A DNA stretch of 64,000 bases from positions 558,001-622,000 of the forward strand of contig NZ_CP114978.1 in NCBI RefSeq assembly GCF_027498035.1. The letters run 5' to 3'. The stretch is from Pseudoxanthomonas sp. (GTDB taxonomy: Bacteria > Pseudomonadota > Gammaproteobacteria > Xanthomonadales > Xanthomonadaceae). The notes beneath the pieces are model-generated. The model worked only from the letters and a program-made list of their open reading frames with translations. It was not told the DNA's origin and ran no database searches. Each line of letters begins with the position of its first letter. Positions within the stretch are counted from its first letter, which is position 1. The position numbers were made by a program, and so were the translations under genes. Of the stretch, positions 36,305-45,766 are shown piece by piece.

Positions 36305-38149
36305 TCAGACGGCCTGTAGCAAGGTCTGGAAGATGTTATCGGCGCTGGCGATGATTTTTGCAGCGGCCTGGTAGGCCTGCTGGTACTTGATCAGGTCGGC
36401 GGCCTCCTGGTCCAGATTCACGCCCGAGATCGAGTCGCGCGCGGCCAGGGCCTGGTTGTTGATGGTCTGCTCGGATTCATGCGCGTTCCTGGCCTGGGAC
36501 GCAGCCGAAGCCACCGTGGTGGTGAAGCTGGACAAGGCGGCATTGAGGCTCAAGTTGCCACCATCCAGCGGCTTGGAATCGTCCAGTACCGCCATCCGCA
36601 GCACATTGCCGTTGTCGCTGGAGCCGGGGGCGGTGGCGCTGATGCTGAAGCTGTCGCCGGCCGCCGGCGCCCCATCCAGGGTGAAGCTCCAGCCGTTGGC
36701 CGAGATCGTGTCTCCGGGCGCGTAGCTGTAGGGCCCGCCGCCATCGACGGTGTACTGCCCCGCATCCAGGAACTGGACCTCGGCGCTGTTCTGCAGGCTG
36801 GCGTTACCCGGGTCGACGACACTGAGGTTGGCCACCGTGGCATTGCCGACATTGTCCAGGTCGGCCTTGCCCTGAACAGCGCGCGCCGCGGCGATCATCC
36901 CGGGGTCACTGAACGCCACGCCCAGCGTTCCGGCGCTTCCGCCGGTCGGCTTGATCATGAAACGGTCACCGGCTGTCGCGGTGCCCGAGACGGTGACCGA
37001 CACGCCGTTGATCACCAACGGGTCGGCAGCGGTACCGCTGCCGGCCAGCGGCAGGGCCACCCCGGTATCGGCGCGCGAGGCCGACCAATTGGTCCCGTCG
37101 AAACCCAGGACCAGGTCGGTGCCATCCAGCTGGGCAACCTGAGCCACGCTCGCTTGCAAGGTCGCGCTGCCGAGATTGTCGGCATGGGGGCTGACCGTGG
37201 GGGGGCTCACAGTGAACATGTCCACGCCGCGCTGGCCATAAATGTCCACGCCAGCCGCCTGGGCCTGGTTGACGCTGTCGGCCACGGCCACCGCCATGCG
37301 CCCCAGGGCGTTGACGGCCGGGTCCAGCACGTTGCTGCGGAATTCCAGCGTTCCGCCCAGCGAGCCACCCAGTGCGCCGTTGCCAAGCGGGATGGTCTGG
37401 CCTTGCGCGACCAGCGCCAGGTTCAGACGATCGGAATGGTACGGGTCCTTGACGGTGGTCAAGGCCATCGCCGTGGTCCCGACCACCAGCGCCTGGCCGC
37501 GGCCGCTGTACACGTTGATGGAACCGTCGTCCTGGCTTGCGGTCGTGCCGCCGGTGAAGGACACCAGCTTCTCGATCAAGGCATCCCGTTTGTCCAGGGC
37601 TTCCAGCGCCGGACTGTCGGTCTGCGAGATCTGCCGGTTGAGCTTGGCGATCTGGCTGGTCAGGTCGTTGACCTGTTTCACGCTGTCACTCAGGGTCGAA
37701 TCCACGTCGTCGGACATCGAGTCCAGGCTGGCATCGAGCTGGTTGAACCGGTTGGCCAGGGTGCCAGCACTCTGCAGCACGGCCTGGCGCGAGACGTTGG
37801 AGGAGGGATCGCTACCCAGGCCGCTGAGCGCATCGAAGAATCCCGACCAGACCCCGCTCAAGTTGGTGGTTTTGTCCGAGAGCAGGCCATCCATGTTGCC
37901 ACTGAGGGTGGACAGCCGGTCCAGCCGGTTGAGTTCTCCATTGCTGTCCAGCACCCGCGCGGTGGCCAGCGAATCGGTCGTCCGCTTCACGCCCTGGACC
38001 TGTACCCCATCGGTGCTCAGCGTGGACAGGTCGGTGACCTGACGGCTGTATCCCGGCGTATTGGCGTTGGCGACGTTGTTGCTGATCGTGGCCAGCGAGC
38101 GCTGGTAGCCGAGCAGGGCACTGGTGCCGGTTGAGAACAGGTTGGGCAT
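36305..38149 (-). CDS. flgK: Hook-filament junction protein FlgK
   Basis: This 614-residue protein has the N-terminal rod motif (LATISNNVANANTPGYSRQV) and C-terminal helices (GVNLDQEAADLIKYQQAYQA). Its length is normal for a FlgK with an extended middle. It is the first hook-filament junction layer. It follows flgJ by 14 bases. Confidence 0.96.
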   Translation of the reverse strand: MPNLFSTGTSALLGYQRSLATISNNVANANTPGYSRQVTDLSTLSTDGVQVQGVKRTTDSLATARVLDSNGELNRLDRLSTLSGNMDGLLSDKTTNLSGVWSGFFDALSGLGSDPSSNVSRQAVLQSAGTLANRFNQLDASLDSMSDDVDSTLSDSVKQVNDLTSQIAKLNRQISQTDSPALEALDKRDALIEKLVSFTGGTTASQDDGSINVYSGRGQALVVGTTAMALTTVKDPYHSDRLNLALVAQGQTIPLGNGALGGSLGGTLEFRSNVLDPAVNALGRMAVAVADSVNQAQAAGVDIYGQRGVDMFTVSPPTVSPHADNLGSATLQASVAQVAQLDGTDLVLGFDGTNWSASRADTGVALPLAGSGTAADPLVINGVSVTVSGTATAGDRFMIKPTGGSAGTLGVAFSDPGMIAAARAVQGKADLDNVGNATVANLSVVDPGNASLQNSAEVQFLDAGQYTVDGGGPYSYAPGDTISANGWSFTLDGAPAAGDSFSISATAPGSSDNGNVLRMAVLDDSKPLDGGNLSLNAALSSFTTTVASAASQARNAHESEQTINNQALAARDSISGVNLDQEAADLIKYQQAYQAAAKIIASADNIFQTLLQAV

Positions 38150-38163
38150 GCGATGTGCTCCGG

Positions 38164-39093
38164 TTACCTGCTGGCCAGCAGGTCACGTGGCGTGTCGACC
38201 GCCAGTGCACGTTCGAGGGTGGGACCGTTGGCGATGGCGTGGATCTTGCGCGCATAGCCTGGGTCGGTGGCGTAGCCAGCCCGCTGCAGTTCGCTGGCAA
38301 AGCGCTTGACGTCGCTACCAGCCTGGAGCGCGTGCTGGTAGCGCGGGTTGCTCTTGAGCAGGCGCACGTAGTCGGCAAAGCTTTCGGCAGCCGAATCGTA
38401 GGCACGGAAATCGGCACGTTCGCTGCGTCGCTGGCCGTCCACGTATTCGTGGGTCGCAGTGTTGACCCGGGAGCCTTGCCAGCCGCTGGCCTTGATCCCG
38501 AACAGATTGTTGGCGCTGTTGCCCCGGTCATCGCGGATGCCGCGACGGCCCCAGCCGGTTTCCAGCGCGGCCTGTGCGACCAGGGCGCGTGGATCCACGC
38601 CCAGCTCCTGCGCGGCCCGGCGTGCGTGCGGCCAGATCTTGGCCACGAAGTGTTCGGGCGTGCCGGCGGGAAATTTGGACGGGTCGGATGCGGCGATCCG
38701 ACCGACCTCGTCGCACGCAGATGGGTCAGTGGCATTGGCCTGCGCGCCCGCATCACCGGACCGGCTGCTGTCACGGACCGGGGTGAGCATGACAGGTGTC
38801 CCCGTGGCGTCCGATGCGGCCTGCTCGGCCCCCAGCTGGCGCGAGATCTGCGAGGCCAGCCCCAGGCCCTTGCCCTGGCTCAGCAGGTCGGAGAGCTGGC
38901 GATCGTACAAATCGTGGTAGACCTGGTTCTCCTGCGGAAACAGCGAGTCACCGAAGCTGGCTTCGCGCATGCACTTGACCAGCATCTGGGTGAACTGGCT
39001 CTCCAGCTTCCGGGAAACATCGTCGATGCGGCTTTTCTGCGGCGGAAGCCCGGACGTCGTACCCAGCGGCATGGCGGGGCGATCAATGTTCAT
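38164..39093 (-). CDS. flgJ: Rod cap and peptidoglycan hydrolase FlgJ
   Basis: The 309-residue bifunctional FlgJ has an N-terminal rod-cap domain (FTQMLVKCMREASFGDSLFP) and a C-terminal glucosaminidase domain (about 150-305: LGVDPRALVAQAALETGWGR, NNLFGIKASGWQGSRV). It locally opens peptidoglycan for the rod. The start overlaps flgI by one base. The catalytic glutamate of ALETGWGR is present. Confidence 0.95.
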   Translation of the reverse strand: MNIDRPAMPLGTTSGLPPQKSRIDDVSRKLESQFTQMLVKCMREASFGDSLFPQENQVYHDLYDRQLSDLLSQGKGLGLASQISRQLGAEQAASDATGTPVMLTPVRDSSRSGDAGAQANATDPSACDEVGRIAASDPSKFPAGTPEHFVAKIWPHARRAAQELGVDPRALVAQAALETGWGRRGIRDDRGNSANNLFGIKASGWQGSRVNTATHEYVDGQRRSERADFRAYDSAAESFADYVRLLKSNPRYQHALQAGSDVKRFASELQRAGYATDPGYARKIHAIANGPTLERALAVDTPRDLLASR

Positions 39094-40265
39094 CAGATCA
39101 CCTCCAGGTCCGCCTGCAGCGCACCGACCTGCTTGAGCGCTTCGAGGATCGCGATCAGGTCGCCCGGCGCGGCACCGATATCGTTGACTGCCTTGACGAT
39201 CTGCTCCAGGGAGACCCCGCCCTGGAACTTGAACATATGGCCACCCTGGGCGGTCGCCGACACCTGCGATTGCGGCGTCGCGACGGTGTTGCCGGCAGAG
39301 AAGGCATCTGGCTGGCTGACCACGGTGGACTCGGACACGGTGACCGTCAACGAGCCATGGCTGACCGCGGCCGGCATGACCCTGACCGCCGAACCGATCA
39401 CCACCGTGCCGGTGCGCGAATTGACCACGATGCGGGCCGCGCTCTCGCCGGGAGTGAGTTCCAGGTTCTCGACCTGGGCCAGGAAGTTGACGCGCTGTCC
39501 AGCGCCACTGGGCGCCTGCATGCTGATGGTGCCGCCGTCGATGGCGGCGGCGCTGTCGGGACCGAAGGTTTCGTTCAACACCGCCACCATGCGCGAGGCC
39601 GTGGTGAAGTCAGGCTGATGCAGATTGATGGTCAACACGTTGCTGCCGCCGAAGATGTCGGGCAGGGCGCGTTCCACCGTGGCGCCATTGGGAATGCGGC
39701 CGACGCTTGGCACGTTGACCGAAATGCGCGAGCCATCCTTGCCTTCGGCGCCGAAGCCGCCGACCACCAGGCTGCCCTGGGCGATCGCGTAGATCTGGCC
39801 GTCGATGCCCTTCAATGGCGCCATCAACAGTGAGCCACCGCGCAGCGAAACCGAATTGCCGATCGAGGAGACGGTGATGTCGATCGGCTGGCCGGGCTTG
39901 GCGAAAGGCGGCAACTCGGCGTGGATCGCCACCGCTGCGACGTTCTTCAATTGCGGATTGACGCCCGAAGGCAGGTTCACGCCCAGCTCGTTGAGCATGT
40001 TGCGCAAGCTCTGGACAGTGAACGGGGTCTGGCTGGTCCGGTCACCCGTGCCATCCAGGCCAACCACCAGGCCATAGCCGATCAACGGATTTCCACGCAC
40101 GCCGCCGATGTCGGCGATGTCCTTGATGCGTTCTGCCAAGGCCGGGCCAGGCAACAAGGCCAAGGCCAGCACCAGAAAGGGAAGCGGCCACCATCTGGCT
40201 GCCATCGTCTTGCCGGCAGCCTGGAGGCGGACATCCTGGACGTCTTGTCGTGTGGTCGGACTCAT
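39093..40265 (-). CDS. flgI: P-ring protein FlgI
   Basis: This protein (390 residues from 40265) has a signal peptide, MAARWWPLPFLVLALALL then PGPALA, starting at internal residue 21 of this frame, followed by the mature start ERIKDIADIGGVRGNPLIGY typical of FlgI. It forms the periplasmic P ring. The ATG at 40265 is closest to the flgH stop, but the ATG at 40205 gives a conventional signal peptide and a 370-residue protein, and may be the real start. Confidence 0.93.
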   Translation of the reverse strand: MSPTTRQDVQDVRLQAAGKTMAARWWPLPFLVLALALLPGPALAERIKDIADIGGVRGNPLIGYGLVVGLDGTGDRTSQTPFTVQSLRNMLNELGVNLPSGVNPQLKNVAAVAIHAELPPFAKPGQPIDITVSSIGNSVSLRGGSLLMAPLKGIDGQIYAIAQGSLVVGGFGAEGKDGSRISVNVPSVGRIPNGATVERALPDIFGGSNVLTINLHQPDFTTASRMVAVLNETFGPDSAAAIDGGTISMQAPSGAGQRVNFLAQVENLELTPGESAARIVVNSRTGTVVIGSAVRVMPAAVSHGSLTVTVSESTVVSQPDAFSAGNTVATPQSQVSATAQGGHMFKFQGGVSLEQIVKAVNDIGAAPGDLIAILEALKQVGALQADLEVI

Positions 40266-40280
40266 GGTGGAACTCGACAC

Positions 40281-40997
40281 TCAATAAGGATAGGCGGATG
40301 ACTGGAAGAACTTCGCCAATGGACCGGGAGTGTTGGACTGGGCCAGGGGGCCACGGCCGCGATAGGTGATGCGGGCGTCGGCGATCAGGCTCGAGGACAC
40401 CTTGTTTTCGTTGGAGATATCGGCATCGCGGACCACGCCTTCAACACGGATGTATTCGTTGCCCTGGTTCAGGCTCAGGTTCTTCTCGCCACGGATGACC
40501 AGATTGCCGTTGCCCAGGCGACGGATAACCGTCACGGTGAGATTCCCGCTGAGGGTATTGCTCTGGCTGCTCTTGCCGCTGCCGTCAAAATCCCGGCTGG
40601 CATCGACCTGGTTCTCCAGCAGGTTGCGCCCCCTGAGCGTGACCCCCTTGCCTGCGATGGTGGGTGCGGCCATGTCCATGGTGCTGTTCTTGCTTGTGGT
40701 GGTCGCCGCATCGGTCTTGGCCGAGGTGGTTTCTTCCAGGACGATGGTCAGCAGGTCGCCAACGTTGCGCGCCCGCCGGTCGCCGTAGATGTTGAGTTGG
40801 CCAACACCGTCCTGGCGATAGATCGAGCCGGCCATCGGCGCATAGACAATGGCCGTCTGCTCCACCTGCTCCTGTTCCTTGCGTTCCTTTCTTTCGTTGA
40901 GTTTGTTGAGGCCAAGCGAAACCAGCGGAATGCTGAGGCAGCCGCCCAGCAGGATGGGCAGCGACAGTGCGGCAACGGGGAGTACGAATCGTTTCAT
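40281..40997 (-). CDS. flgH: L-ring lipoprotein FlgH
   Basis: The 238-residue protein has a lipoprotein signal with lipobox LLGGC (C20) and the FlgH core (VGDLLTIVLEETTSAKTDAA and LVIRGEKNLSLNQGNEYIRV). It forms the outer-membrane L ring. ATG at 40997 is preferred to a TTG at 41012 because it starts the signal peptide. It lies 11 bases after flgG. Confidence 0.95.
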   Translation of the reverse strand: MKRFVLPVAALSLPILLGGCLSIPLVSLGLNKLNERKERKEQEQVEQTAIVYAPMAGSIYRQDGVGQLNIYGDRRARNVGDLLTIVLEETTSAKTDAATTTSKNSTMDMAAPTIAGKGVTLRGRNLLENQVDASRDFDGSGKSSQSNTLSGNLTVTVIRRLGNGNLVIRGEKNLSLNQGNEYIRVEGVVRDADISNENKVSSSLIADARITYRGRGPLAQSNTPGPLAKFFQSSAYPY

Positions 40998-41008
40998 GTC
41001 ACGTCGCT

Positions 41009-41794
41009 TCAAACGTTGTTGTTGAGGTAGCCGAGCATGGAGTCGGTCGTGGAAATCGCCTTGGCGTTCATCTCGTAAGCGCGCTGGGTTTCGATCATGC
41101 TGACCAGCTGCTCGACGGTGTTGACGTTCGAGCCTTCCAGCGCGCCCTGGACGATGCTGCCCAGTCCATCCAGCCCGGCGGTGCCTGCCTGGGCCGGGCC
41201 GGAAGCGGAGGTTTCCTGATAGAGGTTCTGGCCCATCGCCTGCAGACCGGGAGGGTTGATGAAGTCGGTCAGGCTCAGTGTCCCGACCTCGGTCCCGGTC
41301 GCACTGCCTGCGACCTGGGCGGTGACGGTGCCGTCGGCGCCGATGGTGATGCTCTGCGCGCCTTCCGGGATCTGGATGCCGGGCTGCACCGGGTAACCGC
41401 TGTTGGTCACCAGCGCGCCGTCGGCATTGACGTGGAAGCTGCCGTCGCGGGTATAGGCCGAGGTGCCATCAGGCATCTGTACCTCGAAGAAGCCGCGGCC
41501 GTTGACCATCACGTCCAGCGCGTTGCCGGTCTGCTGCTGGCTGCCCTGTTCGAAATTCTTGGCGGTGGCCACCACGCGCACGCCGGTACCGAGCTGCAAG
41601 CCAGTGGGCAGGGCGCTGGACTGGGAACTGGCCCCGCCCGGTTGCCTGACCTGGTGGTAGAGCAGGTCTTCGAAGTTGGCGCGGTCGCTCTTGAAACCCG
41701 TGGTGTTGGCGTTGGCCAGGTTGTTGGAGACCACCGACATCCGTGTCTGCTGCGCGTCCAGTCCGGTCTTGGCGACCCACAAAGCCTGATTCAT
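41009..41794 (-). CDS. flgG: Distal rod protein FlgG
   Basis: The 261-residue protein has the rod-family start MNQALWVAKTGLDAQQTRMS and NNLANANTTGFKSDRANFED, and ends with a typical C-terminal motif (EQLVSMIETQRAYEMNAKAI). It has its own sigma-54 promoter and follows a terminator, so it begins a separate transcript with flgHIJKL. Confidence 0.96.
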   Translation of the reverse strand: MNQALWVAKTGLDAQQTRMSVVSNNLANANTTGFKSDRANFEDLLYHQVRQPGGASSQSSALPTGLQLGTGVRVVATAKNFEQGSQQQTGNALDVMVNGRGFFEVQMPDGTSAYTRDGSFHVNADGALVTNSGYPVQPGIQIPEGAQSITIGADGTVTAQVAGSATGTEVGTLSLTDFINPPGLQAMGQNLYQETSASGPAQAGTAGLDGLGSIVQGALEGSNVNTVEQLVSMIETQRAYEMNAKAISTTDSMLGYLNNNV

Positions 41795-41845
41795 GTCCTC
41801 GCTCCTCGGTGCGGCGTCGGATTTGCGCCGTCATGGATAGGCAAT

Positions 41846-41859
41846 GCAAACGCTGTGCC
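41846..41859 (-). promoter_or_regulatory. Sigma-54 promoter of flgG
   Basis: The minus strand reads CGGCACAGCGTTTGCA, a close match to TGGCACG-N4-TTGCA, 52 bases before the flgG ATG. Confidence 0.87.
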
Positions 41860-41896
41860 GAAAAGCGGTGGGCAAGGGGGAGTAGCCGTCGGAGGC

Positions 41897-41923
41897 CAAA
41901 AAAAAGCCGGGGCATGCCCGGCT
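41897..41923 (-). terminator. Rho-independent terminator between flgF and flgG
   Basis: On the minus strand a 7-bp stem AGCCGGG/CCCGGCT with a 5-base loop is followed by eight T residues. It lies 33 bases after the flgF stop. Confidence 0.9.
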
Positions 41924-41955
41924 CCATTGACGCTTTGTTTCCGCCTGCGATGTCC

Positions 41956-42702
41956 TCAACTGCCCAGACGCAGCAGGGTGTTGGCCGACTGGGCATTGTC
42001 ATCACTGGCCTTAATCACTTTCACCTGCATTTCAAACTGACGCTGCAGCTGGATCATCTGCACCAGCGCGTCGGCGGTATCGACGTTGCTGCCTTCCATG
42101 ACGCCAGTGGTCAACACGCTGCCCTGCGCGCGGGGCAGCGGTGTTTGCGGGCTCGCATTGCGCATCAGTCCATCCAGGCCACGGGTCAGCTGCTTCTGTC
42201 CGGCCGCGACCGTGCGCAGGCGGCCGATCGTGGCCATCGTTTCCGGACCCTGTCCCTGCGGGACGATGGAGATCGTGCCGTCGTCGCCGATCTGCATTGA
42301 TTCGTGCGGTGGCACCACCATCGGCACGCCGTTGTCATCCAGCACAGGCCGCCCCGCACTGAGCAGCTGGCCATTGGGCGTCAGCAACAGATTGCCTGCG
42401 CGGGTATAGCCTTCTCCGCCATCGGCGGCCTGAACTGCAAGCCAGTGGTCCTGGGACAGCGACACATCCAGCGGATTCCCAGTGACCTGTTGCGAGCCGG
42501 GACGGTTGTTGAAGCCAGTGTCGCCCAGCACCGAATCCACCCGCGACGGATAGCCGTTGCCAGGAATCCGGTAGGCCTGGGTATTGGCCAGCGCCTCCTT
42601 GAATCCCGGGGTGTCGGCATTGGCGAGATTGTGCGACACCGACGTCTGCGCCTGCAGGCTGGCGCTGGCTCCGGTCATCGCGACATAGGCGGCCTTGTCC
42701 AT
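41956..42702 (-). CDS. flgF: Proximal rod protein FlgF
   Basis: This 248-residue rod protein starts MDKAAYVAMTGASASLQAQT, contains SHNLANADTPGFKEALANTQ, and ends with DALVQMIQLQRQFEMQVKVI. It is the last gene before the terminator at 41897-41923, and lies 37 bases after flgE. Confidence 0.95.
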   Translation of the reverse strand: MDKAAYVAMTGASASLQAQTSVSHNLANADTPGFKEALANTQAYRIPGNGYPSRVDSVLGDTGFNNRPGSQQVTGNPLDVSLSQDHWLAVQAADGGEGYTRAGNLLLTPNGQLLSAGRPVLDDNGVPMVVPPHESMQIGDDGTISIVPQGQGPETMATIGRLRTVAAGQKQLTRGLDGLMRNASPQTPLPRAQGSVLTTGVMEGSNVDTADALVQMIQLQRQFEMQVKVIKASDDNAQSANTLLRLGS

Positions 42703-42739
42703 CAGCGAGATCTCCGCGGCACTGGCAACGATTCAGGCA

Positions 42740-43966
42740 TCAGCGGGAGATGTTGATCACGGTCTGGGTGATCTCGTCCTGGGTGGTGATCATCTTGGCG
42801 TTGGCCTGGAAGTTGCGCTGGGCCACGATCATGTTGACCAGCTGCTCGGTCAGATCCACCGTGGAGGCTTCCAGCGCGCCGGACTGGGTGCTGCCAAAAT
42901 CCGAGCTGCCCGGGGCGCCGGTGCGTGGCGTGCCCGCCGAGGTGGTCGCCGCCCAGCAGTTGTTGCCCTGCGGCTGCAAACCCTGCTTGTTGTTGAAGTT
43001 GGTCAGTGCGATCTGACCCAGCAGCTTCTTGTTGCCGTTGTTGTAGCTGGCATAGACCATGCCATCGGCCGCGATCTCGAACTTGGACAGGCTGCCGGCC
43101 GCATAACCGTCCTGGCTCAGGTCGTTGACTGCAAAGGCTTCGCCATACTGGGAAGAGTCGCCTACCTGCATGCTGATGCTCAGGCTTCCGGCACCACTGG
43201 CGGGGGTGTAGCCATCCAGACTGATCGTGCCGTTGGCCGGGCTCAGCAACTTGCCGCTGTCCGAATACGTCAGGGTCGTCGGCGTGGCGCTGACCGAGGT
43301 GCCGTCGATCGCCGTGTACTGCTGCCACTCGTTGGCGTTGGCGGTCTTGACGTAATACATCGTCATCACGTGCGAGACGCCCAGTGAGTCGTAGACGGTG
43401 ACCGACGTGGAGTAGTTGTAGCTGTTGGCGTTGGCCGGGTCGAAGGTCGCGACCGCCGGTGCGCTGGCATTGGCGGGCAGGGTGACGTTGGCGCTGACCG
43501 AACTGGTGGGATTGGGCGAACTGTCGGTCGTGCTCAACTTCAGGTTGGTCATGCTTGCGGTGCTGACCGTGGCGCCATCTTCGTTGGGAGCGAATACCTG
43601 CAGGTTGTAGCCATCGGGGGTCACCACATTGCCGTCGGCGTCCATCTGGAAGTTGCCCGAGCGGGTATACAGCGCGTTGCCGTTGTTGGAAACGTTGAAG
43701 AACCCGTTGCCGGAGATCGCCACGTCCAGGGTGTTCCCGGTGTTGTCGATGTTGCCCTGCTTGAACTGCTGGGCCACGTCCGCAGTCCGCGCGCCGCTGC
43801 CGACCGCGTTGTTGGCCACGCCATAGGTGCCGCCCATGAAGATGTCGGCGAATTCCGCGCGCGATTCCTTGAAGCCGGTGGTCCCGGTGTTGGCGATGTT
43901 GTTGGAGGTCACGTTGAGATCGGCATTACTGGCACGCAAGCCGGACAGTGAAGTGTTGAAGCCCAT
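42740..43966 (-). CDS. flgE: Hook protein FlgE
   Basis: The 408-residue protein starts MGFNTSLSGLRASNADLNVT, with NNIANTGTTGFKESRAEFAD, and ends with the hook-family tail (VNMIVAQRNFQANAKMITTQ). It polymerises into the hook. Length is normal. It lies 46 bases after flgD. Confidence 0.96.
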   Translation of the reverse strand: MGFNTSLSGLRASNADLNVTSNNIANTGTTGFKESRAEFADIFMGGTYGVANNAVGSGARTADVAQQFKQGNIDNTGNTLDVAISGNGFFNVSNNGNALYTRSGNFQMDADGNVVTPDGYNLQVFAPNEDGATVSTASMTNLKLSTTDSSPNPTSSVSANVTLPANASAPAVATFDPANANSYNYSTSVTVYDSLGVSHVMTMYYVKTANANEWQQYTAIDGTSVSATPTTLTYSDSGKLLSPANGTISLDGYTPASGAGSLSISMQVGDSSQYGEAFAVNDLSQDGYAAGSLSKFEIAADGMVYASYNNGNKKLLGQIALTNFNNKQGLQPQGNNCWAATTSAGTPRTGAPGSSDFGSTQSGALEASTVDLTEQLVNMIVAQRNFQANAKMITTQDEITQTVINISR

Positions 43967-44012
43967 GGCGATTCCTCGGGAAAGTAGGGTGACGGCCGGT
44001 ACCGGCGCGGAA

Positions 44013-44708
44013 CTAGCTGATGCGTTGCACTTGGGCGAGCGGGATGCTTTGTCCGCCGGCCAGATTCAGGGTGACCCCGTCCTTGCCCAGGCTGACGCTC
44101 TCGACGGTGGCCTGGGTCTGGGTGTCCAGCGGGATCGGCCGACCATCGCTACCGGTCTGGGTGGCGGTCAAACGGTAGTTGCCAGCGGGCTGGCGATGAC
44201 CTGCATCGTCCTTGCCGTCCCACGCGACCTGACGCGCCCCGGCCGGACCGGCATCCAGGACGAAGCTGCGGACCGGCACGCCGTTGCCATCCTTGACCAC
44301 GACATTCACCGCGCCCGGTCCGTCGACCTTGAGCGAGGCATTGGCTTCGCCGTCCGCGGGAAGTGACAGGCCTGATCCCGGGACCTCCACCTGCCGGCCG
44401 ATCAAGGCCGCGCCACGCAGCGCCTGGTCCGAACCGTTGACGCCGAGGAACTGGTCGGCCTTCTTGTTCAAGTCACTCAGGCCCTGCACGGTCGAAATCT
44501 GCGCCAGCTGGGCCAGGAAGGCGCCGTTGTCCATCGGGTTCAACGGATCCTGGTTCTTCAACTGCTGGGTCATCATCATCAGGAAGTCGGCCTGGCCGAG
44601 CTTGTCCTTCTGCGTGTTTTCATCGGCCTGCTGCCGTTCGGCCACGCTCTTCCTGCTGGTTGCAGTCAAGCCCAGGCTGGAGAGGGCATCGGTGGAGATC
44701 GCGTTCAT
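44013..44708 (-). CDS. flgD: Hook-cap protein FlgD
   Basis: The 231-residue protein has the N-terminal FlgD motif (DFLMMMTQQLKNQDPLNPMD, then NGAFLAQLAQISTVQGL) and a C-terminal FlgD/FNIII-like domain with VRSFVLDAGPAGARQVAWDG. It is the scaffold for hook assembly. It lies 20 bases after flgC. Confidence 0.95.
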   Translation of the reverse strand: MNAISTDALSSLGLTATSRKSVAERQQADENTQKDKLGQADFLMMMTQQLKNQDPLNPMDNGAFLAQLAQISTVQGLSDLNKKADQFLGVNGSDQALRGAALIGRQVEVPGSGLSLPADGEANASLKVDGPGAVNVVVKDGNGVPVRSFVLDAGPAGARQVAWDGKDDAGHRQPAGNYRLTATQTGSDGRPIPLDTQTQATVESVSLGKDGVTLNLAGGQSIPLAQVQRIS

Positions 44709-44728
44709 CGGTGGAATCCTCGGTCGCC

Positions 44729-45136
44729 TCAGCGACCCATTGTCAGAGTGGCCAGTGCCAGATCTTTGGCGGTGTTGAGCATCTCAACGCCTGCCTGGTA
44801 ACTGCGCGAAGCGGAAATCATGTTGACCATCTGCGCCACCGGATCGACATCGGGCGCGTAGACGTAGCCGTCGGCGTCGGCCAGCGGATGGCCGGGCTCA
44901 TAGCGTTTGATCGGAGCAGCTTCGCTCTGGCTGATCTCCTTGACCCTGACCCCGGTGAGGCTGGAGTCCTCGCGATTGGGCTGGGCCTGGAAGATCGGTT
45001 CGATCGGTCGGTAGACCTGGTCGGGCGAGGACGCCACCGAATCGGCGTTGGCCAGGTTGGAGGCAATGGTGCTCAGTCGCACCGATTGCGCCTGCAGGGC
45101 CGAGCCGGCGACATCGAAGATCGGCAGGTTGCTCAT
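44729..45136 (-). CDS. flgC: Proximal rod protein FlgC
   Basis: This 135-residue rod protein has IASNLANADSVASSPDQVYR near the start and VAQMVNMISASRSYQAGVEM at the end. It lies 11 bases after flgB. Length and motifs are standard. Confidence 0.96.
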   Translation of the reverse strand: MSNLPIFDVAGSALQAQSVRLSTIASNLANADSVASSPDQVYRPIEPIFQAQPNREDSSLTGVRVKEISQSEAAPIKRYEPGHPLADADGYVYAPDVDPVAQMVNMISASRSYQAGVEMLNTAKDLALATLTMGR

Positions 45137-45147
45137 GGCGTGGCTCC

Positions 45148-45540
45148 TTACTGGCCGGTGATCGCGGTCAACATGCTCTTGACCTTCGATTCGAGGAACG
45201 AGAGCGAGGCGCGGTATTCGAGCGCCGCACGACCGTAGGCCGCGCGTTCGGTATCGGGATCGACCGTATTGCCGTCCAGGCTGGGCTGGACCGAATCACG
45301 GTTAAACAGGAATGCCCCAGGCCCACTGTCTGCAACCGCGATATGGCCCGGGTCGGTGGTCGCCAGCCCTCCTTGCTGCTGGCCGGCGGCCTCAAGTGCG
45401 GCCTTGAAGTCCAGATCCTTGGCCCTGTAACCCGGCGTGTCAGCGTTGCTCAGGTTGCTGGCGATGAGCTTCATCCGTTCCTCGCGCAACGGCAGCGCGC
45501 TGGCCTGGATGCCGAGATAGGCCGAAATGGGGTTGGGCAT
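45148..45540 (-). CDS. flgB: Proximal rod protein FlgB
   Basis: The 130-residue rod protein has RMKLIASNLSNADTPGYRAK and a C-terminal helix (EYRASLSFLESKVKSMLTAI). ATG at 45540 is chosen; the open frame runs further upstream through the sigma-54 promoter. First gene of flgBCDEF. Confidence 0.96.
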   Translation of the reverse strand: MPNPISAYLGIQASALPLREERMKLIASNLSNADTPGYRAKDLDFKAALEAAGQQQGGLATTDPGHIAVADSGPGAFLFNRDSVQPSLDGNTVDPDTERAAYGRAALEYRASLSFLESKVKSMLTAITGQ

Positions 45541-45575
45541 GGAGGGCCTCGGGCGTGAGTGGCTGCCTGGAGAAA

Positions 45576-45590
45576 GCAAGCGCTGTGCCA
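45576..45590 (-). promoter_or_regulatory. Sigma-54 promoter of flgB
   Basis: The minus strand reads TGGCACAGCGCTTGC, a near-perfect sigma-54 consensus, 36 bases before the flgB ATG. Confidence 0.92.
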
Positions 45591-45641
45591 AAGCCGAGAC
45601 CAGGCCAATTGGCAAACCTCGTGATGAATGTCAATTTGGGC

Positions 45642-45669
45642 TAAAGATGTTCGCCAATGGCTCCGATAA
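45642..45669 (+). promoter_or_regulatory. Possible sigma-28 promoter of the 71-residue ORF
   Basis: TAAAGATG (45642-45649), a 12-base spacer and TCCGATAA (45662-45669). The spacer is one base longer than usual. It lies about 97 bases before the TTG start. Confidence 0.45.
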
Positions 45670-45766
45670 CTTCCCGTGTGTCACTTCATGTCAATTGATG
45701 CCTTGATCGCCCGAGTGTGGCGACCTGTCGTCAGCTTGGCTGGCCGTTCTTTACAGGAGTAGGGAC

